NCBI GenBank assembly: GCA_963843465.1
Contig: CAWJKP010000003.1
Span: forward strand, 1,054,001-1,118,000
Length of the DNA: 64,000 nucleotides
Origin: CAWJKP01 sp963843465
Lineage (GTDB): Bacteria > Planctomycetota > Planctomycetia > Pirellulales > Thermoguttaceae
Reading direction: 5' to 3'
The notes below the pieces were generated by a model. That model was given only the letters and a program-made list of their open reading frames with translations. It ran no database searches and had not been told where the DNA came from. This document shows, in pieces, positions 18,401-27,702 of the stretch (position 1 is the first letter of the stretch; every line of letters begins with the position of its first letter). A program made the position numbers and the translations under genes.

Positions 18401-18935
18401 GGGGCACACGCAGGTCCGCGCCCGCTATGCCGACCATGAGGCCAATGCCGAAGTGACCGTCGGCGGCGATCGCTTTGCCAACGTGGCCAGCTCGGTCGCC
18501 CCTGACTCCACGGACCACGACTTTGCGGTCAACCTGGACATCGCGGCCGGCGCCGGCGAAGGGCCGCTGGAGTATCGCGCTTACGCCGTCGGACAGCCGC
18601 CGCCGGCGGGCTGGATCGCCTCCCAGGTCCAGGGCGACGGCCAGCACGCGGTCTTCCAGAGCCCGAGGTTACAGAAAGGTCCGCCGGCAACCTTCTACGA
18701 CCTGATGATCGAGTCCCGCAATCCGGCCGACGGCTCGATCCAGCAGTATCCCTTCCGCTTCCGCGTGGGACTGACGATTGAGAAGAGCACGGAGACGATT
18801 ACCCCGCCGGTGCCGCCGCCCGGCCCGGCGGCTCCGGCCGCCGCACCGGCAACGCCCGCCGCAGGCCCCGAGCCCGCAGCGGCGCCTCCCGCTGATAACA
18901 CACCCTTTGGGACAGAACCACCGCAGCAAAAATAG
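15481..18935 (+). CDS. Zinc-ribbon / TM / multi-Ig (Big2-like) surface protein, frameshifted
   Basis: One gene in two frames, about 1,150 residues. N-terminal ~160 residues are a soluble domain (..YKILNQSLIKLLDDPHRTDRDNYFFRY..), then a zinc ribbon (Cys165, Cys170, Cys184, Cys187), a basic stretch and a TM helix at about 205-224. The rest is extracytoplasmic and consists of at least eight Ig-like units each opening with a similar strand (VDEIRLRPSPLTLLPKDTVT; ALIVDPRMLPMHVGES; ITELVADPSQLVMSTGET; IATLFIDPAQTAVRLGQS), a Big_2 pattern. The first frame degenerates after ..VVIGEEAP; the other frame continues GARIVDPFGGVAVLGRGG.. and then IATLFID, so an indel lies near 18,065-18,080 in GAGGCGCCC. 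Ends in a Pro/Ala tail. Probably the outward-facing sensor or adhesive part of the island. Confidence 0.75.
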
Positions 18936-18950
18936 GACGACGCACGTTTC

Positions 18951-21550
18951 ATGGGATTTCCAGATGATCGTGATCGGAACCTGATCCGCCAGGCGGAACA
19001 GGTGGAAAAGCTGGCTACCGACCTCTGCGACTGGCTGGCCGAGTTCAATCCCTCGCGCCGGGCCGTGGACCTGCTGCCCATCAGCGAAAGCGACGAGTTC
19101 GAGGTCCTTCAGCTTCGCCGCCTGGCGGGCAATCTCTACACTTCCTCCAAGGTGCCCGTGGCCGCCGCGGTCTACGGACCCTCCCAGGTCGGCAAGAGCC
19201 TTTTCATGGGCCAGGTGCTCAAGCCCTCCAGCGACGCCTACAGTCCGGTGGGCCGCGACGAGCAGTACGGTCCGCCCGCCTATTACAAAGAGCTCTCCTT
19301 CGACAACGACCTCAACCCGCAAAGCGGCTCCAACGAGGCCACCGCGCTGGTGACCCGCTTCACGACCAAAGACCGCATCGCCGCCAGCGTCTCGCCGGAG
19401 TACCCGGTGATGGTCCGGGCGTTGACCCGGGCGGAATGGCTGCGGGTGCTGGCGCGGGGGTTCCACGTCGAGTGCCAGATCGCCGACCGGACCTGGCAAG
19501 AGTCGAGCCTGGAGGAGTTGTTCGAGGAGCTGGGACGCGAGTATCCCAGCCGCGAGGTCGAGCGGAAGTGGCGGATGGACCTCTTGGACGCCTTCTCCTA
19601 CATGCGCAACGTCGACCGCCGCGGCTTCGCCGCCAAGGAGGCCGTGCTCAGCGGGCTGATGAGCCGCTATGCGCTCACCGAAGAGGGCTACGTGGCCGCC
19701 GCCGCCGCGCTGTTCTGGAACAAGTGGTCCTCGCTGACCAACCTCTTCATCCGCATCAACAACTTCCTCAGCCGCATCGCCTCCGGCGCCCACGACCCGG
19801 CTATCCTCACCCACTGGGCCGGCGTGCGCTTCCTCTTGGACAGCCAGCGGGCGAAGATCCACGAGCGGCGGACCTCAAAGTGTTTTTCCTATGTCGACTG
19901 GCGGGAGTTCCACCTCCGCGAGCGCGACGGCTGGTACGTGCTGGAGTACCACCCCAACAGCCGCGACGGCGGCGAAGACCAGGAAACGATCCAGGCCGCG
20001 ATGCTCGAGCTGGTGCTGCCCGTGCTGCCCCACCGGCTCAACGACGAATGGCGGAAGGTCATCGAGCAGATGGACTTCCTCGACGTGCCGGGGATGCGGG
20101 CCGGCCGGCAGGGCGTCGAGCAGGGCAAGCGGACCAGCGCCGACTCGATCGACGAGCAGATGGAGATCGTCAAGCGCGGCAAGGTGGCCTATCTCTTCGA
20201 GCGCTACACCGAGGAGCTGCAGATCCAGACCCTGCTCTTGCTCTCGCGGGGCGGCAACCTGGAAGTCACCTCGCAGATGAAGTACCACATCGACAAGTGG
20301 GGCAAGGCCCGCTACGGCGAAAAGACCTGGCCGGGCAAGGTCCGCGACGAGCTGCCCGCGCTGTTCATCGGCATGACCGGCATCGACGAGGAGTTCCGCA
20401 ACCGCGAGGAATACGCCGACAAGGGGCTCTACGAGCAGCGGCTGGGCCAGTTGACCGACGCCTTGGGCGGGGTGATGGACGACTTCGGCGGACGGGGCAA
20501 ACCCTTCAACAACGTCTACCCCATCCGCTATCCCGGCACCTGGGACACCAACGACGATCAGCGCAGCCGCGACGATCCGGAAAAGTGGATCCGCGCCGCA
20601 AAGCCTTCCTTGAGTCGGAGGCCGTGAAGATCTACGTGCGCGCGCCGAGCAGCGCTGGGACGCGGCCGCCCGCGACGACGACGGCGGCCTGTCGCTGATC
20701 TCCGCCGGGATCCGCGCCGTGACCACCGCCGATGATAAGCAGTCGCAGCTCCAGAAGGAGATCCTCGACATCAAGAACCGCCTGTTGCATCTCTCCCGGG
20801 CGTGGGTCGTCGATCCGGACGCCAACGTCGACCGCGAGAAGCGGATCCGCGTGGGCCAGCGGGTGGTGGAGTGGCTCCAGCAAAACGAGCTGGCGGTCTA
20901 CTACCGCGTCCACGCGCTGCAGGAATCGCTGGCCATCCACGAAGGGGACGAGCTGGAGCTGTCCGACTGCACCGAGATTTCCAGCAAGCGTCACGGCGAT
21001 CCGCTGCCCCGCCACCTGCGCTCCTTCCTGCACGACTGGGCCACCCAGTCCGTCGGCAAGCGCTGGGAGCAGTACACGGCCTCGCACGAGGACGGCGGTC
21101 CTTGGCTGGACCCCAACGACGTCAACGCCCTGGCCCGCTACATGTCCGACTACCTGCTCCGCGAGGAGGTCTTCGAGGATCTGCTGAAGCGGCTGGGACC
21201 GGTGGTGAACCTCAAGACCCGCGACGAGGCGGCCCGCCGCCGCGCCCGGCGGAAGTACGTGCGGATCATCATGAACGACTTCCTCATGAACCCCGGCCCG
21301 AGCATGGTCCCCATCAAGAATCCCCAGAAAGGCGAGCAGCCGCCGGGTGCCACTGGCTCTGCCAGTGCCGACAGCGGGGAGCAGGCTCCGGACGTTCAAG
21401 CGTTTCGGGCTGATGGCCTCGTTCGTCCGCCGCTGGATGCAGCGGCTGCCCCAGGCCCTGGCCTTGGGGGCCGGCGAGCACGTGCAGATCCCGCCCGGCA
21501 ACGCGGAATTGATCACCACGCTGGAACCGTTCGAGCGGCACTCAATTTAG
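18951..21550 (+). CDS. SrfC-like GTPase, frameshifted
   Basis: ATG 15 bp after the previous stop. Residues 76-83 are the P-loop GPSQVGKS, followed by LSFDNDLNPQSGSNEATALV (switch region), a long helical insert, and DFLDVPGMR (DxxG-like) around residue 380; FIGMTGIDEEF could be the base-recognition strand. This matches the SrfC/putative virulence factor family that is always paired with SrfB. The first frame ends ..PEKWIRAAKPSLSRRP; continuing sequence is RKAFLESEAVKIYV in a second frame, then RAEQRWDAAARDDDGGLSLI in a third (indels near 20,600 and 20,645, both at CGCGCC/GCGCGC), and a final indel near 21,375 restores RLRTFKRFGLMASFVRRWMQ to the stop at 21,550. Total about 865 residues. Confidence 0.75.
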
Positions 21551-21616
21551 CACAACACGCTATGGTAGATTGGCCTGTGTGGAGCGGATTGGCATGGCAA
21601 GGCTTAGGAGTTCTCG

Positions 21617-21850
21617 ATGAATTGGCAAGAGCGGATTACGGCAGACCCTATGGTCTGTCATGGAAAGACGTGTATCAAAGGCACCCGAGTTATGGTCTCG
21701 GTGGTCCTGGACAACCTGGCGGCAGGTGAATCGGCAGAGGACATCATGCGCGGATACCATATCTCGCGTGAAGATATTGAGGCTGCGGTCGCCTACGCGG
21801 CGGACTTGGCCCGCGAGACCGTAATTCCCTTTATGCCCGGGGTCACTTGA
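21617..21850 (+). CDS. DUF433 antitoxin
   Basis: 77 residues with the DUF433 signature: ITADPMVCHGKTCIKGTRVMV followed by LAAGESAEDIMRGYHISREDIEAAVAYA. It is a small helix-turn-helix-like protein; DUF433 proteins act as antitoxin and autorepressor of the downstream DUF5615 nuclease-like partner. TTAGGAG lies 7 bases before the ATG. Its last base overlaps the start of the next gene. The pair lies between srfC and srfB and would be transcribed with the plus arm. Confidence 0.85.
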   Translation: MNWQERITADPMVCHGKTCIKGTRVMVSVVLDNLAAGESAEDIMRGYHISREDIEAAVAYAADLARETVIPFMPGVT

Positions 21851-22227
21851 TGCGATTCAAGGTCGACGAGAACCTAAACGACGACGTCGCCGAGGCACTG
21901 CGGACGGGCGGGCACGATGCGCAGACGGTCTTTGGCGAAGGACTTCGCGGGCGGCCTGACCCGGACATCGCCGAGGCGGCCCGGCGCGAAGGGCGCGCCC
22001 TGGTGACGCTCGACCTGGACTTCGGGAACATCCGCGAATACCCTCCCGAGCAGTATCGAGGGTTGGTCGTGCTTCGCGTGGTCGATCAGAGCCGCCGCGG
22101 TGTTTTGCGACTGGTCGAGCGTGTTTTGGCGGTGCTGAATCGCACGCCGCTAGAAGGCCAATTATGGGTCGTCAGCGACCGGGGAATCCGAGTGCGCCCG
22201 GGTCGTTCGGCGGAGGAACCATTATGA
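21850..22227 (+). CDS. DUF5615 PIN-like toxin
   Basis: 125 residues from the ATG at 21850 (a TTG lies one codon earlier). MRFKVDENLNDDVAEALR is the hallmark start of DUF5615 with an acidic active-site residue at Asp6, then DPDIAEAARREGRALVTLDLDF (second acidic cluster, Asp-x-Asp) and YRGLVVLRV. These proteins are PIN-like ribonucleases. The overlap TTGATG with the DUF433 stop indicates translational coupling. Confidence 0.85.
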   Translation: MRFKVDENLNDDVAEALRTGGHDAQTVFGEGLRGRPDPDIAEAARREGRALVTLDLDFGNIREYPPEQYRGLVVLRVVDQSRRGVLRLVERVLAVLNRTPLEGQLWVVSDRGIRVRPGRSAEEPL

Positions 22228-22333
22228 GCGGCCAAACGGCGGGCTAAAGCCCATCCTACATTGGCCGGCAAGCTAATCGAAATGTAGAACCGGCAAGAGT
22301 TTCGTCAGCTTCCCGGGTTGGAGTGAGCAGAAC

Positions 22334-22603
22334 GTGGATTCGATTCCCAAAATTGTCGCTGTCGAGCCCCGGGGACAAACGGAGCTTTTGGTTCGCTTCG
22401 ACAACGGCGTGGAAAAGAGCTACGACTGCCAACCCCTGCTTGGCCGCCCGCAATTCCGCCTGCTGGCCACGCCGGCCTTCTTCCGCGCCGTTCGGGTAGA
22501 TCCCGGCGGCTACGGAATCTCGTGGAACGACAACATGGATTTGAGCGGGTATGAATTGTGGGTCCGCGGGACGCCGTTGGGCAAAGAACCCGCGGGCGGG
22601 TGA
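22334..22603 (+). CDS. DUF2442 protein
   Basis: 89 residues from a GTG start. KIVAVEPRGQTELLVRFDNG and VRVDPGGYGISWNDNMDLSG..YELW are the DUF2442 core. Members often accompany a DUF4160 partner and behave like toxin-antitoxin components, but none is visible here. It sits 106 bp after the DUF5615 gene; the last few residues run into intergenic sequence. Confidence 0.8.
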   Translation: MDSIPKIVAVEPRGQTELLVRFDNGVEKSYDCQPLLGRPQFRLLATPAFFRAVRVDPGGYGISWNDNMDLSGYELWVRGTPLGKEPAGG

Positions 22604-22654
22604 CCATTTTGGCAAAGCTCTGTGGAGATTTCGTGGAAACGCGCTTCACGCTCA

Positions 22655-22870
22655 GCCCCGAAAGGGCGCGGCTCGATAGCCCAGGGCAACGCCCTGGGGA
22701 CCGGGTGGGTCCATCCCGGTCGCAAGCTCCGACGGGGCGCTACGCTCCAGCCCTCTGGCACGCCTGTTGCGCCCTTTCAGGGCTGCCACGGCAAGGGGGG
22801 CCTCGTCGCCCAGGGCTTCGCCCCTGGGCTATCGAGTCGCGCCCCTTCGGGGCTGAGAACAAGTTCGCCC
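22655..22870. repeat. CAGGG-type nested palindrome before srfB
   Basis: A large imperfect inverted element: AGCCCCGAAAGGGCGCGGCT..GATAGCCCAGGGC on one side, GCCCTGGGCTATCGAG..CGCGCCCCTTCGGGGCT on the other, with a second pair (CCTTTCAGGGCTGC) inside. It fills the space between the DUF2442 gene and srfB and is the same family as 3334-3630. Confidence 0.75.
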
Positions 22871-22893
22871 TACGTCTAGGAGACTCGTGGTCA

Positions 22894-25715
22894 ATGCAAG
22901 TCCTTTTTGCCAACACCGGCGTCCAGATCGTCTGCATCCCGCTCAAAAGCGGCGCCCGCTTCACCTCCGCCCAGATCGGCTACGGCTGGCAGCGGACCCG
23001 CACGGGAACCGGCGAAGAGAACCAGCAGCCGATCGAGTATCCGTTCGTCCAATGGCAGATCATCCAGTCGGGGACGACCAAGTTCTTCCTGGCCGTGGAG
23101 ACGAGCTGCGGCGACCCCGAGGTGGGCTATTTCTGCGAGGCCGGGGCCCTGACCAAGGACTTCACCGTGCGGTTGGAAGGGCTCTTGGACCTTTCCGGCC
23201 GGCCCTTGAAGAACCTGCCGCCGCTGGAGTTCGTGATCCGCCCGGCCACGGCCACCGCCGGCGACGCCAAGCACGTCCACATGGTGGTCGACTTCGGCAA
23301 CAGCCGCACGGGGGCTTTGCTCTTGGAGCTCACCGGCGAGATCACGCAGACGCCGCAGATGATGCCCTTCGAGCTCTTGAACCGCTATCATCTCGACGCC
23401 TGGAACGAGGAGGGCCAGTACCAGAGCGTGGCCGCCGCGCGCTGGTTCTCCTCGAAGACCCACTGGTGCAACACGCCCTATCTGCCGCCGATGCTCAGAA
23501 AAAAGACGGAGTACCACGCCATCGACGAGGACGATCAGCACGGCGGCTGGTTCGGGCGGATCCGTCGCAAGCCCACGCAGACCAAGGTCGAGGTGGTGGT
23601 GACCCCGCCGATGTTCGACGATCTGTCGATGGTCCGCATGGGCCGCGAGGCGGACGACGTGGCCCACGTGATGCGGGCGGAAGGCGACATCCGCACCGGC
23701 CTGAGCTCCCCCAAGCGTTACCTCTGGGCCGACGACGCCAGTTGGCTGGAGGGCGCCAACTGGCACATGGCCGACCCGGCCGACCGCTGCCAGTCGGGCA
23801 CCTACGCCGCCACGCTCCGCGGTCCCTATCTCCGCTTCGTCCACGAGGACGACCGCGACTTCCTCCTGCAGGAAGGCGGTCCCAAGCCCCGCGACTTCGC
23901 CTCCGAGGCGCCGCACAAGCCCCGTCACGCGCCCGCGCGATGATGACCGCCGCGCTGTACGAGCTGCTCACCCAGGCCTACACCTACGTCAACTCGATGC
24001 CCTACCGCACGGCCTCCGGCGACGCCGGACGCGCCCGCGAGATCCGCACGCTCTCGCTCACCTTCCCCAGCGGCGTCATCCACGAGGAGCTGCAGCGGCT
24101 GACCGCCCAGGCGCAAAAAGCGATCAACGTCTTCGAGATGACTTTGGGCAAGAACCAGCGGGTGCGGCCGGAATTGAACGTGAGCATCGACGAGGCCAGC
24201 GCGGTGCACCTGACCTACATCTGGAGCGAGCTGCGGATGCTCGGCCAGGACCCGCGGCTCTGGTTCACGCTGCTGCACCAGGACCGCGGCCGGGAGAAGC
24301 CCAAGGTGATCGAGGAGCCCCAGCCGCTCTCCGGCGCGCCGGCGGCCCGGCGGCGGACGCAGCGGCCCGGGCTGGCCCGGCCGGGCGGCCCGCGGCCTCT
24401 TCCCCCGGGGCATCGCCCCGCGACGCCCGCCGAAGAGGAGCCCTTCGGCGACGAGGCCAACGAGATCCGCATCGCCTGCATCGACATCGGCGGCGGCACC
24501 AGCGACCTGATGATCGCCCGCTACAACTTCGAGTCGAAGATCGACGATTCGATCCGCGGCCAGGTCCTGCACCAGGACGGCATCTCCCTGGCCGGCGACC
24601 AGTTGGTGAAGCGGCTCCTGGAGACGATCATCGTCCCCGCCTTCGCCGAGACCCTGGGACTGGAAGAAGAGGACGTGCAGTTCCTCTTCGGCCCCGAGGT
24701 GCCCCGCAACCGCGAGTTCCGCGCGCAGCGGGTCAACTGGATCAACCGGCTCTTCGTCCCCCTGGCCACGGCCTACCTCAACAACGCCGTGGACGACGTG
24801 ACCGACGAGCCCATCTCCCACACCAACCCCGAGCTGGTCGATCCCTCCGTGTTGGAATCCCTGCAGCAGGTCTTCGACAAGCTCCGCGGCCCGGGCTACT
24901 ACAGCGCGTCGCAGGACCTGGAACTGTACCTCAACAAGACCGAGTTCGAGGGCGTGGTCCACGACGTCTTCGACGAGCTGTTGTTCGACTACTGCCAGCG
25001 GATCGTGGACCTCAACGCCGACGTGGTGCTGCTGGCCGGACTGCCCTCGAAGCTGACCTACATCCAGCGGCTGGTCCAGACCTACGTGCCGCTGTCGCCC
25101 TCGCGGATCGTGCCCATGCACCAGCACTACGCCGGCAACTGGTATCCCTACCAGGACGAGAAGGGCCGCAACCCCGGCGTGATCGTCGATCCCAAGAGCC
25201 CGGTGGTGGTCGGCGCGGCGATCGAGTTCATGGCCCGCCACGGCATGTTGCCTCAGTTCAAGTTCGAGATGAAGGGCAAGACCCGGGAGAACACCTATTA
25301 CTGGGGCGTGATGACCGACGCCACCTCGGGCATCCGCAAAGAGCGGATCCTCTTCGAGCCGGCCGAGGAGCAAGCCCGCGAAGAGATCACCGAGTTCAGC
25401 ACCAGCTCCCAGCGGGTGATCATCGGTCGCAAGATGAACCCCAACGAGGACTCCCAGGCGACCCCGGTCTACGTGCTGAAGATGGAAGCCGGCGACCGCA
25501 TCGGCCGCACCGACATCGCCGTGAAGATCAAGCGCAAGCGGGCCACCGGCCAGGAAGAGGAGAGCCTCGGCGTGGAATCGGTCACCGGCCTGGTGGCCGG
25601 CGAGGACGCCGTGCTGGGCGACAACGTCCGCTTCATGTGGCGGACCCTGGCCGACGAGCGCTATTACCTCGACACGGGCGGATTGGACAATATCGAGCTG
25701 TCGCAGAAACGGTAG
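22894..25715 (+). CDS. SrfB-like protein (Hsp70/actin-fold ATPase), frameshifted
   Basis: Start ATG 22894 preceded by AGGAG; upstream codons translate repeat DNA only. About 940 residues. Phosphate-1 loop HMVVDFGNSRTGALLLEL near residue 130, phosphate-2 CIDIGGGTSDLMIARY near 525, and adenosine motif ADVVLLAGLPSKLTYIQRLV near 705: the order and spacing expected for an Hsp70/actin-fold, and the specific sequences match SrfB. A Pro/Arg-rich insert lies before phosphate-2. The first frame stops at ..HKPRHAPAR; the second continues AMMTAALYELLTQAYTYVNS, so an indel lies near 23,925-23,940 in GCGCCCGCGCG. SrfB partners SrfC; biochemical role not established. Confidence 0.8.
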
Positions 25716-25718
25716 AAT

Positions 25719-25749
25719 CGTACTCGTCACGCTCCGCGTGACGCGCGCC
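25719..25749. repeat. Palindromic repeat A, half copy
   Basis: Only the left arm (CGTACTCGTCACGCTCCGCG..) is present just after the srfB stop; the right arm is missing. The interval to the next gene is otherwise unremarkable. Confidence 0.75.
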
Positions 25750-25843
25750 GTCAGACCTTCGATCTTCCCCGAAATGGGACCTCGCGGAATCAAGGCAGTG
25801 GCACACGGTTGGAATGATAGAATCGCCTAAGAAGGAGATGAAG

Positions 25844-26497
25844 ATGACTGCCTCGGCTCCAAAACTCTCGAAAGACCGTGAGGAAGTCCTGATGAAGTTC
25901 AATCAACTCTTGGACAAAGCAAAGCACGCTTGCGACGTCTTTACGCAATCGCGTGACGGCGGCCTTCCAGGCGATGTTTACTTCGAGTTGCGAGTTAGCT
26001 CCATCAACTTACTCACTCGTCTCGCCTCCGAGGACAGCATTTATGTCCATGAATTGAAAAACATGAAGCCAAACGCGTTTTCAATCAAGGGTGTTCTCGA
26101 GGCAGCACGCGCTGACTACCTTGAGGGCTTCATGGTGGATCACAAGCTCCTGCTCTCCGCCGAGGTGTTTCGTGACCTCCTTGTTCAGGCAGAGGTTCTT
26201 CTCGACCACGACTACAACGTTGCCGCTGCGGTTCTCATCCGTGCAGTGCTTGAGGATGGACTGCGTAAGCTGTGCCAAGCTAACAAGATCGAGCCTGAGA
26301 AGCGCGACACGATACAGCAGCTAACTGATAAACTTTACAAGGCGCACGTCTACTCAGCGCTTAATCACAAGGAAGTTATCGCGAAGGCTGACCTCGGAAA
26401 CTCTGCCGCTCACGGGAGGGTCGTCGATTGTACCAAGGAAAATGTAACTGGGTTCTTAGAATTTGTGCTGCGGTTCCTTGCTCAGTACTTGAAATGA
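25844..26497 (+). CDS. DUF4145-like helical protein
   Basis: I choose the ATG at 25844 because GGAG lies 6 bases before it; two other in-frame ATGs lie upstream. 217 residues, wholly helical. The segment YNVAAAVLIRAVLEDGLRKLC followed later by NSAAHGRVVDCTKENV is the DUF4145/HEPN-like pattern (R-x4-6-E ... A-H-G). Base composition is visibly lower in GC than the neighbouring genes, with codons such as AAA, TTA and CAA common, suggesting acquisition by transfer. It interrupts the srfB to grpE-like spacing, as the DUF433/DUF5615 pair interrupts srfC to srfB. Possibly a defence or toxin-type HEPN protein; no catalytic R-x4-H is obvious. Confidence 0.6.
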   Translation: MTASAPKLSKDREEVLMKFNQLLDKAKHACDVFTQSRDGGLPGDVYFELRVSSINLLTRLASEDSIYVHELKNMKPNAFSIKGVLEAARADYLEGFMVDHKLLLSAEVFRDLLVQAEVLLDHDYNVAAAVLIRAVLEDGLRKLCQANKIEPEKRDTIQQLTDKLYKAHVYSALNHKEVIAKADLGNSAAHGRVVDCTKENVTGFLEFVLRFLAQYLK

Positions 26498-26543
26498 CCG
26501 CTCTATTATTTGGGTCGCGGCTAAGGCCGCTAGGGGATGAACG

Positions 26544-27500
26544 ATGCCTTTATTCGCAAAAAAGGATTCCACCGACGCCGAGCGGCACGAGGAAGCCGCG
26601 CCGGGCGGTGGCGAGCTGCGGGAGCTGACCGCCCAACTCGACCGGCTCGGCGAGCAGCTCCGCCAGGCCAACAACCGCGTGGCCGAGTACCTCGTCCGCC
26701 GCGAGGCGCAAACCGCGCCGCCCGGCGGGCCGGCGGGCGGAGCGTTGGAAAAACAGATCGCCGCGCTGGCGGAAAAACTCGACCCCTTGCAAGACCGGCT
26801 GGAACGGATCGAGACGCGGCTCAAATCGCTGGCCGAATCGCGCTGGCCGGCCGGCGCATCCGCCGCCGCTCCCGACGGGTTAGCCCCGGCGGCCACGCCG
26901 GCGCAGTCGCTGGAGACTCTCATCCGCCAGACCGGCAGCCTGGCCGAAGGGCTCCGCAAGGTGCAGACGCAATTGGACGGCGGCTTCGAGGAAATCGCCC
27001 GGTTGCTCCGCCCGCCCGAGCCGGTGGCCGAGCCGCAGCCGGCCCCGCGGGTGAGCGGCGACTGGGAGCGGGCAATCGTCGGCCCGGGACTGGCCGCCAA
27101 TCCGAACCTGGCCTTCCAGAGACAGCAGTTGGTGACCGGCGTCCTGGACGGCGACGCCGGCGCCTGCTCGCTGGCCGGTCAACTCCTGGTCTTCCAGTCG
27201 GCCCCCGCCGAGCGGCTGCCGCAGTTGCTCAAAGACATCGGCGAGGCCTACTATCGCTGGCAGCCCAAGACCCGGGCGGCCACCAGTCCCATGGAAGAGG
27301 CCCTGATGGCCTGGCTGCGGCAATGTTGCGACCTGGCGGGCATTTCCAATACCATCGAGCTGGTCCACCCCGGCGAGCGGTTCGACGCCGCGCGGCACAA
27401 CGCCGCCTCGCGGGGCGTGGAGATCACCGCCGTTCACGGCTGGATCGTGCTGCGGGACAACGGCAAGGTCTACATGAAGGCCGCCGTGGACGTGAGATAA
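26544..27500 (+). CDS. Coiled-coil protein with a GrpE-like C-terminal domain
   Basis: 318 residues. The N-terminal part (about 20-105) is a long coiled coil (ELRELTAQLDRLGEQLRQAN, ALEKQIAALAEKLDPLQDRL). An Ala/Pro linker contains one copy of repeat B (LAPAATPAQ). From about residue 175 a helical domain leads to HPGERFDAARHNAASRG followed by VEITAVHGWIVLRDNGKVYM, resembling the GrpE beta domain (G-x-x-F-D-x-x-x-H ... G-Y/W-x-L-x-G/N-x-V-L/Y). With the Hsp70-fold SrfB next door, a nucleotide-exchange factor is a reasonable inference. No signal or TM. The GrpE similarity is by eye and limited to the C-terminus. Confidence 0.5.
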   Translation: MPLFAKKDSTDAERHEEAAPGGGELRELTAQLDRLGEQLRQANNRVAEYLVRREAQTAPPGGPAGGALEKQIAALAEKLDPLQDRLERIETRLKSLAESRWPAGASAAAPDGLAPAATPAQSLETLIRQTGSLAEGLRKVQTQLDGGFEEIARLLRPPEPVAEPQPAPRVSGDWERAIVGPGLAANPNLAFQRQQLVTGVLDGDAGACSLAGQLLVFQSAPAERLPQLLKDIGEAYYRWQPKTRAATSPMEEALMAWLRQCCDLAGISNTIELVHPGERFDAARHNAASRGVEITAVHGWIVLRDNGKVYMKAAVDVR

Positions 27501-27502
27501 TT

Positions 27503-27556
27503 GTACTCGTCACGCTCCGCGTGACGCATACCCTCACGCGGAGCGTGAGGAGTACG
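27503..27556. repeat. Palindromic repeat A, copy 5
   Basis: Full copy (TGTACTCGTCACGCTCCGCG .. CGGAGCGTGAGGAGTACG) starting 2 bp after the stop of the GrpE-like gene. Confidence 0.85.
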
Positions 27557-27566
27557 TTGAGTCGTA

Positions 27567-27661
27567 GGGTGGGACAAGGCCGCCTTTGCGGCCGCCGGCC
27601 CACCAAGATTCGGCGCCACTGGTGGGCCGGCGCTCGCTTACGCGAGCTTGTCCCACCCTAC
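27567..27661. repeat. GTGGGACAAG large hairpin (family F)
   Basis: Arms GTAGGGTGGGACAAG..GCCGGCCCACCA and TGGTGGGCCGGC..CTTGTCCCACCCTA form a long imperfect hairpin between the GrpE-like and beta-propeller genes. One-armed or diverged copies are at 45551-45590, 46814-46853 and 61253-61300. Confidence 0.8.
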
Positions 27662-27702
27662 TCGTGAAGGTGGCCAACGCTGGCAATCATTAACAGAAAC
27701 GC

